DNA of 12,379 nucleotides from the NCBI GenBank assembly GCA_045546315.1, contig JAZQCN010000001.1, positions 1 to 12,379 of the forward strand, written 5' to 3'. Both the position numbers and the translations under genes were made by a program. The notes under the pieces are model-generated. The model did no database searches, was not told the DNA's origin, and saw only the letters and a program-made list of their open reading frames with translations. Below, in pieces: positions 7,300 through 12,379 of the stretch. Each line of letters starts with the position of its first letter. The stretch's first letter is position 1. The stretch is from RGIG2041 sp045546315 (GTDB lineage Bacteria; Bacillota; Clostridia; UBA1381; UMGS1253).

Positions 7300-7328
7300 G
7301 CAACCTCAAACGCTGCCCCATTTTTTAT
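7297..7328. terminator. Bidirectional terminator of the membrane-protein gene
   Basis: GGGGCA (7297-7302) pairs with TGCCCC (7314-7319), flanked by A5 on the left and T6 on the right. Read on the minus strand it follows the stop at 7343 by 15 nt and is followed by TTTTTG. The left arm starts at the very end of the direct repeat. Confidence 0.75.
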
Positions 7329-7342
7329 AAAGCATTTATTGT

Positions 7343-7963
7343 CTATTTTTCGTCTTGCATACCGAAAATAGCGCGCCCTGCAAGCAACAGAACAGCCGCC
7401 AGTAAAATGATAAACCCAACCTCGCGGGAAAATAATCTGTTTCTCGGCGCATCCAGTCGAATTTTTCCGTCAATCGTCTGCACAGCGTTGCTCCAAAAGG
7501 ATAAGCGCACCACCTCTGCGGATGCATCTGTATTCGGATAATCTCTATAAAATTCGTTCTCACTGTAATTCGGCTTTGTTTGTATCGTTTCCACAAGATT
7601 AAAGCTCTCATCAAAACAGTATACTACGTTTTCCGTACGGTTAAAAACAACCACTTCTCCCGCATTCAGGGTTAAAAATTTTCGATTGTTCGCCTGCTTC
7701 ATCGTATTCGCATCATAATAAGCCCCGCCGACAAAATTCCCGCTCTTGTCAAATTTCTGTACGCAGGTTTGCCCCAAGGTATAAATTTCGCCATTCTGAT
7801 TACGAATAATACAATACACATCATTTAAATTCTCGCCTTGGCTCAGCTTGCCAAATCCACTGTCCGGCGCAGAGGTCACATTCCCGATTAAAATCGCAAA
7901 AACCGCAAACACAGCACAAAGGAACGTAAACACCTTTACAAGAATACGCGGCAATGTATCCAT
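7343..7963 (-). CDS. Small membrane protein with two TM segments, unknown function
   Basis: 206 residues, family not recognised. One hydrophobic segment at about 8-28 (FTFLCAVFAVFAILIG) and another at 182-200 (VGFIILLAAVLLLAG) bracket a polar domain of about 150 residues. That domain has beta-rich repeats such as YTLGQTCVQKFDKSGNFVGG and VVYCFDESFNLVETI, which look like single propeller blades of the NHL/WD kind, too few for a closed propeller. The topology suggests an exposed central domain. ATG 7963 is chosen because GGAAGGGGAAG precedes it by about 5 nt; the frame extends 16 codons further without support. It has its own promoter (8060-8088) and terminator (7297-7328), and lies between two 278-bp direct repeats. 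Confidence 0.8.
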   Translation of the reverse strand: MDTLPRILVKVFTFLCAVFAVFAILIGNVTSAPDSGFGKLSQGENLNDVYCIIRNQNGEIYTLGQTCVQKFDKSGNFVGGAYYDANTMKQANNRKFLTLNAGEVVVFNRTENVVYCFDESFNLVETIQTKPNYSENEFYRDYPNTDASAEVVRLSFWSNAVQTIDGKIRLDAPRNRLFSREVGFIILLAAVLLLAGRAIFGMQDEK

Positions 7964-8059
7964 AAACACTTCCCCTTCCAAAGCAAACCACACGGCATTC
8001 TCATTCAGCACTGCTCTGCAATACCGCCGCGGTCATAGCTTTAAATTCCTCTATCAACA

Positions 8060-8088
8060 AGTATACTCTGCCGCTTCCGCCCTGTCAA
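8060..8088 (-). promoter_or_regulatory. Sigma-A promoter of the membrane-protein gene
   Basis: On the minus strand TTGACA (plus 8083-8088) and TATACT (plus 8060-8065) are 17 nt apart, a near-consensus match. Predicted start is near 8053, leaving an untranslated leader of about 90 nt before ATG 7963. Confidence 0.8.
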
Positions 8089-8106
8089 GCACTCACCCAA
8101 AATGAC

Positions 8107-8190
8107 TCGCGGACCGTCGAGGACGTCGGTCCCTACAGGCCAAACTCAAATCAGCATCGTAGGGGCTGGCGTCCTTGACAGCCCGTAAAC
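8107..8190. repeat. Hairpin elements between promoter and right direct repeat
   Basis: A GGACCG..CGGTCC palindrome ending in CCCTACA (about 8111-8137) is followed by a second partial copy of the CATCGTAGGGGCTGG / CAGCCCG module (about 8142-8185), the same module that ends both long direct repeats. This shows modules joined end to end. No gene is present. Confidence 0.6.
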
Positions 8191-8191
8191 A

Positions 8192-8469
8192 CTGCGCAAA
8201 CCTACGGCAATGATAAATCATTGCCCTACGAACATGGGTTAAATATGTGCGAAAATGGCACAAATCCACGGCAACATCGTAGGGCGCCGGATTTATCCGC
8301 ACCGTGAATATGGCACAGTCCCGCGGAGAACGAACAAACTCCCTCCGTCTTTTGCTACGCAAAATCCAGCTCCCTCGTCGAGGGAGGCAAGAACACCACA
8401 CAAACTCAAATCAGCACCGTAGGGGCTGGCATCCTTGACAGCCCGCAATTCCTGCGCAAACAAAAAGGG
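8192..8469. repeat. Right copy of 278-bp direct repeat
   Basis: Collinear with 7022-7299, about 96% identical and gap-free. Differences are scattered single bases. In the CTCCCTC hairpin the loop GAC of the left copy is changed to extend the stem (CTCCCTCG/CGAGGGAG). Together with the left copy it brackets the membrane-protein gene, its promoter and its terminator. Confidence 0.9.
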
Positions 8470-8534
8470 ACGATTCGCAAATCGCCCCTACGAAATTATT
8501 TTAAATGTTGCACTCGAAAAAACACCCACAACAC

Positions 8535-8779
8535 AAAAAGAGGAAATTTGGATGCGTAGGGAACGACCTATGTGTCGTTCCGCCCACTTCCTGCCATGTT
8601 CGCGGCGCGGCACACAGGCGCGCGCCCTACAGTGTACGGGTCAGCCTTTATAACAAAGTATTGCACCAAAACATCCCGTCCCCCCGCAAAAAGAGGAAAT
8701 TGGGATGCAGTACAAGGCACAGAGCCGGGCACAGTACTCGTGTACGGGCCCGGCTCTGTAACGCAGTAATGCGCCAAAT
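8535..8779. repeat. Two degenerate tandem modules with different hairpin interiors
   Basis: Copy one (8535-8671) and copy two (8688-8779) share a 21-nt left edge starting AAAAAGAGGAAATT (one mismatch) and a right edge starting GTGTACGGG and including TAAC..AGTA.TGC.CCAAA. Between the edges the first carries GGAACGAC/GTCGTTCC plus a GTAGGG..CCCTAC pair. The second carries an 11-bp stem ACAGAGCCGGG/CCCGGCTCTGT (8719-8729 with 8749-8759) with an inner GTAC/GTAC. Neither has a T run, so neither is a good terminator for the gene at 8791-10788. No gene is seen in the 827-bp gap 7964-8790. Confidence 0.65.
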
Positions 8780-8790
8780 TTGCCTTTTTG

Positions 8791-10788
8791 TCAGATTAGA
8801 GGGATGAATAAACCACCTTGCACCGTCCTGTTCTGGAATCCTCTCTCCTTCGGCTCAGAGGTAAAATACCAATCCGTAAACGGTACGCGCGGATAGGATT
8901 CATTTAAGAATGCCCACATTGCATCCACGATGCGGTTCATATAGTCCGTATCCTCATCTGCTAAACGCACGGACCACATCTGCCAGTCGGACTTGGTGTA
9001 GTCGCTGCGGCTGTCGAGCGGTAAGCCGTACGGATTCATTACCTTTTTATAGTAAGCAACTTCTCTTTCAAATACTTCATCGGAGAAAATGCCCCAACCG
9101 AAGATTTTATCCCAAACCATATTGTATTTGATGCTCCAGCTGCCCTCCCGGTCAAATGCAAGGCGGTAATGGTCGCCGTCAAAGGCGGTTTTCTCCCAGC
9201 TTGCGGCGTATTCCTTTGCAATGGCAATATATTTTTCTGCCGACTCCGTATCACCAATGCTTTCTGTCATTTTCGCATAAGCGGTGATGCCCATAATCGC
9301 TTTTACAGACAAATTGCAATTGTGGGCAAGGTGTCCCGCAAAATCGTCTGTACAAAGCTGATTTTCCGGATCAAGACCGTATTTTACAAGGTATTCTACC
9401 CACTTATCCATCAAAGCCTTGTGTTTGATGAAATACGACATATCCTTTTTGTAGTGACAAACAGCATACACGCACAAAATCGCGTTACCGCTCTCCTCGA
9501 CCGGCATCTGCTTTTCTAAGAGAAACGGATCACCAATGGTGCCATAAACCTTACCTCTGCCGTAGCGCTGCGCAACCGCAAGCGGATACTGCCCTACATC
9601 GTGCGGCGCAAAATCGTACGGCCAGTCTTCGCTGTAAGCATACTTAAACAGCGGATTGAGCATACCCTCTACCAATGTCGGCTCTAAAAGCAGGAACATC
9701 GGAATCGACGGATAGGTTACATCGAGCGTTGCGATACAGCCGTTGCTGAAGCACTCCTTCGACATAAACTGTATCTCTTCCCCATCCCAGGTCAGCTTAT
9801 GCGCCGCAATGACCTGGCGGTAGGCAAGGCTGATGATACCCTGATACTTTTCGCCGAACTTTGCAGCCTTGGAAAGTAAATCTGCCTCTGCCTTTTCTAC
9901 GCGCGCACAGATGCTTTCATACTCGGTGATTGCCTTTTTGCAAACATCCTCGAAGGTGTCGCCATCCTTTTTGTAGTACGCATCCACGACCTTATCCAAA
10001 TACTTCAGGGAATGAATATCGTCATACGCTACGCAGACAAAGCCGCTCTCCTTGCCGCTTAAGGTAAATTCTTTATCCAAAGTAATGTAAACCACCTGCT
10101 CGTTTAAGGCAAACGGCTTTTCAAAATCCGGCTCCTGCGCCGGGATGCAATGTGTGCTGATGATGTTTGAATAATGATGCGAAATCTCTTTTGCCGTACG
10201 CACAAACGGTGTAAAGCCATCTGCAGAATACAGGTGCAGCCAGCCCCAGTCAATCGCGCAGCAGTCGCCGCTTACAGAAAGTACATCCTTATCACCCTTG
10301 CCGACACGCACGCCGCCATCGTAAATTTGCGCCGTCACTTCTTCGGCATAATCATCTACAGAGATGGATGAGTCCGCACCAAAGAGCAGCTGCATTTCGT
10401 GTTCCTTACCATCAAGCGCTTCGATTTCGTAGCTGATATACGAAACCGGACGAGACATCAGTTTAAAATCGTCCGTCAAAAGCGGTGTCATAAATGTAAG
10501 CTTTAAGCGCACGATTTCGTTTTCGAAGGTATACACCGTGCGCATCGGGTAAACCGTTACATCTGTCTGCGTAATCACGCGCGCCTCCATATTGTAGCTG
10601 CCGTCCGCGAACACCTTGCCCATAAAGCGATACGCCGCGCCGTCGATGTTTAAAAGGCCGATTAAGCTCTGTCTTTTCCCCGTCCAGAAGCGCGTCGTTT
10701 CCTCATACAGCGTGTCTGCACACGACCAGACCGAGAAAAACGGGTCGACCGTAACAAGCGGCACTGCAGGATATCTTAATTTTTCCAT
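8791..10788 (-). CDS. Glutaminase A-like protein (DUF4964/DUF5127/DUF4965/DUF1793)
   Basis: 665 residues matching the family named after fungal glutaminase GtaA. Order: RYPAVPLVTVDPFFSVW (6-22, DUF4964), a beta-rich region to about 270 (DUF5127), then YQGIISLAYRQVIAAHKLTW (315-334) through FSNGCIATLDVTYPS and FAPHDVGQYPLA (393-404; DUF4965). The C-terminal helical part has GLDPENQLCTDDFAGHLAHN (471-490) and ends in QNRTVQGGLFIPL (DUF1793). Its six-hairpin-glycosidase-like architecture suggests a hydrolase acting on a glycan or glycoconjugate as readily as on glutamine; the true substrate is unknown. No signal peptide is present, unlike the secreted fungal proteins. ATG 10788 follows AAAGGAGTG. 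It is divergent from an AraC-type regulator, its likely controller. Confidence 0.9.
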   Translation of the reverse strand: MEKLRYPAVPLVTVDPFFSVWSCADTLYEETTRFWTGKRQSLIGLLNIDGAAYRFMGKVFADGSYNMEARVITQTDVTVYPMRTVYTFENEIVRLKLTFMTPLLTDDFKLMSRPVSYISYEIEALDGKEHEMQLLFGADSSISVDDYAEEVTAQIYDGGVRVGKGDKDVLSVSGDCCAIDWGWLHLYSADGFTPFVRTAKEISHHYSNIISTHCIPAQEPDFEKPFALNEQVVYITLDKEFTLSGKESGFVCVAYDDIHSLKYLDKVVDAYYKKDGDTFEDVCKKAITEYESICARVEKAEADLLSKAAKFGEKYQGIISLAYRQVIAAHKLTWDGEEIQFMSKECFSNGCIATLDVTYPSIPMFLLLEPTLVEGMLNPLFKYAYSEDWPYDFAPHDVGQYPLAVAQRYGRGKVYGTIGDPFLLEKQMPVEESGNAILCVYAVCHYKKDMSYFIKHKALMDKWVEYLVKYGLDPENQLCTDDFAGHLAHNCNLSVKAIMGITAYAKMTESIGDTESAEKYIAIAKEYAASWEKTAFDGDHYRLAFDREGSWSIKYNMVWDKIFGWGIFSDEVFEREVAYYKKVMNPYGLPLDSRSDYTKSDWQMWSVRLADEDTDYMNRIVDAMWAFLNESYPRVPFTDWYFTSEPKERGFQNRTVQGGLFIPLI

Positions 10789-10813
10789 TTAAAACACTCC
10801 TTTAAAAATATTC

Positions 10814-10842
10814 TTGACAAGTATACTATATCATTATAAAAT
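10814..10842 (+). promoter_or_regulatory. Promoter of the AraC-family gene
   Basis: TTGACA (10814-10819), 17 nt, TAAAAT (10837-10842). Predicted start is near 10849, so the 10-bp direct repeats at 10860-10890 lie in the leader and over the start codon, where bound regulator would block its own gene. Confidence 0.75.
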
Positions 10843-10861
10843 ACAAAAATAAATAGAATAT
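10833..10861 (-). promoter_or_regulatory. Promoter of the glutaminase A-like gene
   Basis: On the minus strand a perfect TATAAT (plus 10833-10838) is preceded at 17 nt by a poor -35, ATATTC (plus 10856-10861). A strong -10 with a weak -35 is typical of activator-dependent promoters. It overlaps the opposite promoter of the AraC-family gene. Predicted start is near 10826, about 38 nt from the ATG. Confidence 0.55.
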
Positions 10862-10890
10862 ATTGATATTGAGGTGTAAAATATTGATAT
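10860..10890. promoter_or_regulatory. Candidate AraC-type operator: direct repeat at 21-bp spacing
   Basis: ATATTGATAT occurs exactly at 10860-10869 and 10881-10890, 21 bp (two helix turns) apart in the same orientation, the arrangement AraC-family proteins use for their two half-sites. The proximal site overlaps the -35 of the divergent hydrolase promoter. The distal one includes the first two bases of the araC-type start codon. Confidence 0.6.
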
Positions 10891-11701
10891 GTATGAGAAT
10901 ATAACGCGTTTTCCGACCGCACAGCGCAAATCCCCCTTCCGCATTCAGATGTGCGGCGTGTCCTACTGCGACGGGACCTACCTCGTGCGCCGACTGCATT
11001 CCCCCATTTATTGTATGGAATATATCCTTAGCGGCAAGGGCACTGTGCATGTAGATGACATAGCCTTTACTGCACAGGCAGGCGATATTTATATCCTGCC
11101 GGCGCGCAGCAGGCACAAATATTATTCGGATGCAAAGGACCCTTGGATTAAAATCTGGTTCAATATCCGCGGCGAGCTGGTCGATCAGCTTTTCGCCTGC
11201 TACGGTCTCGAAAATATCTACCACATCAAAAATCTGCCGATTTATCCGCTGTTTCGTGAGTTTTTGGACAGCGCAAGGGCAACCGAGGATGTGTATGCCG
11301 CGCAGGATGCCTGTGCGCTTGTCTTTTTGAAAATCGTGCAGGCACTCGCAACGCACATACATTTAGAGCCTGCTCAAAATGTAAGCCTTGCGCAGCGCCT
11401 AAAGGAAAAAATCGACAATCTGACAGATTTTGCAACAGATTTCGATGCGCTGCTTACTGACCTGTACTGCACAAAATCGCACGCCATTCGCGTGTTCAAA
11501 AAGGCATTCGGCATCACGCCGTACAATTATCTGCTGCAAAGAAAGCTTGCACACGCAAAAATGCTTTTGGAAAATTCCGCAATGTCCATCCGCGACATTT
11601 CACTCGCGCTCGGCTTCCGCGACAGCCACTACTTTTCAAACTTTTTCAAAAAAGAGGTCGGTGTGAGTCCTTTGCAGTACCGCATGGGACAAAATAAATA
11701 A
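10889..11701 (+). CDS. AraC-family transcriptional regulator
   Basis: 270 residues. The N-terminal part (about 40-100) is cupin-like, with YILSGKGTVHVDD, the AGDIYILPARSRHKY turn and an aromatic strand, and would bind a small effector, usually a sugar. The C-terminal part (about 175-268) is the double HTH: LLTDLYCTKSHAIRVFKKAFG, then the family signature spanning IRDISLALGFRDSHYFSNFFKK and GVSPLQYR. ATG 10889 follows GAGGTG by 12 nt, a rather long gap; no better in-frame start exists. It is transcribed divergently from the glutaminase A-like hydrolase over 100 bp, so it probably activates that gene and represses its own through the 21-bp direct repeat. The effector is unknown. Confidence 0.93.
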   Translation: MYENITRFPTAQRKSPFRIQMCGVSYCDGTYLVRRLHSPIYCMEYILSGKGTVHVDDIAFTAQAGDIYILPARSRHKYYSDAKDPWIKIWFNIRGELVDQLFACYGLENIYHIKNLPIYPLFREFLDSARATEDVYAAQDACALVFLKIVQALATHIHLEPAQNVSLAQRLKEKIDNLTDFATDFDALLTDLYCTKSHAIRVFKKAFGITPYNYLLQRKLAHAKMLLENSAMSIRDISLALGFRDSHYFSNFFKKEVGVSPLQYRMGQNK

Positions 11702-11716
11702 ACATTAAAGTTTTTG

Positions 11717-11745
11717 TTGCTTTTAACATCGTTTTAGCGTATAAT
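11717..11745 (+). promoter_or_regulatory. Promoter of the cysK-like gene
   Basis: TTGCTT (11717-11722), 17 nt, perfect TATAAT (11740-11745). Predicted start is near 11752, inside the first repeat unit, so the mRNA would carry about 280 nt of repeats before the start codon. No intrinsic terminator for the AraC-type gene separates it, so read-through from 11701 is possible. Confidence 0.7.
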
Positions 11746-12013
11746 ATAGCATATGGTTTTTTTGAAAAACCAAAGCGCTTTCAGCGCTGCACAGCCTTTC
11801 GGCTGCGTATGCTTATTGACGGCGGTGCAAAAATACCCTTGCAAGCAAGTATTTTTGCTTCTGGTAGAATTATAGCATATGGTTTTTTTGAAAACCAAAG
11901 CGCTTTCAGCGCTGCACAGCCTTTCGGCTGCGTATGCTTATTGACGGCGGCGCAAAAATGCCCTTGCAAGCAAGCATTTTTGCTTCTGGTAGAATTATAG
12001 CATATGGATTTTT
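11745..12013. repeat. Two tandem 125/126-bp hairpin units plus partial third edge in the cysK leader
   Basis: Unit one is 11745-11870 (126 bp), unit two 11871-11995 (125 bp), and a third edge TATAGCATATGG with a T run begins at 11996. Each unit holds GGTTTTT/AAAACC, AGCGCT-TTC-AGCGCT, CAGCC-TTTC-GGCTG, and a 10-bp stem GCAAAAATAC/GTATTTTTGC with a 12-nt loop. The units differ at four places; two of these form a compensated pair, A11835-T11850 becoming G11960-C11975. Together they fill the 332-bp gap 11702-12033. No T-box, SAM-riboswitch or CRISPR signature was recognised. Confidence 0.9.
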
Positions 12014-12033
12014 TAGGAATAAGGACTGATTTT

Positions 12034-12379
12034 ATGGTATACAATAACATCTTAGAAGCCATTGGCAATACGCCGATGATTAAACTGCAGCACCTTGCAG
12101 ACCCAAACGGCGCAGACATTCTCGTAAAGTTCGAAGGCTTAAATGTCGGCGGCTCCATCAAAACACGCACAGCATACAATATGATTTGCGCGGCTGAAAA
12201 GCAGGGTTTAATACATAAGGACACCATTATCGTCGAGCCGACCAGCGGCAACCAGGGCATCGGTCTTGCGCTTGTCGGTGCAGTGCGCGGCTACAAAACC
12301 AAAATCATTATGCCGGACTCTGTCAGCGAGGAAAGAAGAAAGCTCGTAAACCAGTATGGCGCTGAAGTGATTCTGGTAC
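12034..12379 (+). CDS. Cysteine synthase-family PLP enzyme, N-terminal part (3' end outside window)
   Basis: The first 115 residues of a fold-type II PLP enzyme related to CysK, which makes cysteine from O-acetylserine and sulfide. GNTPMIKL is at 11-18. The PLP lysine should be Lys43 in GGSIKTR (39-45). EPTSGNQGIGLA (68-79) is the substrate/phosphate loop, and MPDSVSEERRKL follows (93-104). Two loop residues differ from the usual CysK (NPGGSVKDR, TSGNTG): here NVGGSIKTR and TSGNQG. The true acceptor substrate may therefore differ, though the overall match favours cysteine synthase or a close paralogue. ATG 12034 follows AAGGA at 8 nt. Its leader is the tandem hairpin array. Confidence 0.88.
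   Translation, partial: MVYNNILEAIGNTPMIKLQHLADPNGADILVKFEGLNVGGSIKTRTAYNMICAAEKQGLIHKDTIIVEPTSGNQGIGLALVGAVRGYKTKIIMPDSVSEERRKLVNQYGAEVILV

Noticed and set aside
8719..8759. Terminator for the glutaminase A-like gene
   Set aside because: The 11-bp stem is strong but no T tract follows on the minus strand, so it is listed only as a palindromic module.
10826..11362. 178-residue minus-strand reading frame
   Set aside because: Antisense to the AraC-family gene and across the divergent promoters; no family features.
11809..12000. 63-residue plus-strand reading frame through the repeats
   Set aside because: It has no ribosome site, the units differ in length by one base so the frame shifts between copies, and base changes track stem pairing instead of codons.
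11745..12013. Possible CRISPR or attC-like array
   Set aside because: Only two long units with no unique spacers between short repeats, and no cas or integrase gene; the units are almost wholly identical.
11702..12033. T-box or SAM riboswitch ahead of the cysK-like gene
   Set aside because: No T-box consensus, no SAM-I core motifs and no terminator/antiterminator pair with a T run were seen; the region is two repeat units.
11781..12260. 159-residue minus-strand reading frame
   Set aside because: It is antisense to the conserved cysK-like start and runs through the repeats, with no domain or ribosome site.

Overview
The window reads as chromosomal DNA of a strictly anaerobic Clostridia-type Firmicute, most likely a gut Oscillospiraceae/Ruminococcaceae relative (inference). 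Grounds: a GyrA with the DPPAAYRYTEARM-type active-site block usual in that group, an anaerobic sulfatase-maturating radical-SAM enzyme, strong AGGAGG-type ribosome sites, sigma-A-type promoters, and intergenic spaces full of palindromic GTAGGG/CCCTAC elements. Nine protein genes are supported, two of them cut by the window ends.

Layout. 1-3273 (+): the 3' third of gpmI (phosphoglycerate mutase), a palindromic element, then complete gyrA, closed by a long bidirectional terminator. 3274-4115: a small Xre-type regulator in a hairpin-rich island bounded by two terminators that share the same 16-nt core; a strong minus-strand promoter facing the gyrA terminator could make a small RNA. 4116-6838 (-): a two-gene operon, anSME then sulfatase, with only 2 nt between stop and start. 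The first protein should convert Cys53 of the second into formylglycine. 6839-8790: repeat-rich DNA holding one small two-TM membrane protein gene (-), which sits between two 278-bp direct repeats about 96% identical. 8791-10788 (-): a glutaminase A-like (DUF4964/5127/4965/1793) cytoplasmic protein. It is divergent from an AraC-family regulator (10889-11701, +) across a 100-bp control region that carries a 10-bp direct repeat at 21-bp spacing. 11702-12379 (+): a good promoter, two 125/126-bp tandem units made of successive hairpins, then the 5' part of a cysteine-synthase-family gene.

How the parts fit. The anSME/sulfatase pair and the AraC/glutaminase A-like pair look like two small catabolic modules. 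Neither enzyme shows a signal peptide, so imported substrates are likely. No transporter is visible here, so the substrates cannot be named. gpmI, gyrA and the cysK-like gene are housekeeping. The most novel material is non-coding: the compensatory base change between the two hairpin units ahead of the cysK-like gene, the candidate minus-strand RNA beside gyrA, the two-site operator between the AraC and DUF4965 genes, and the membrane-protein gene between direct repeats. No complete, clearly new protein system (defence, toxin-antitoxin, CRISPR) was found.
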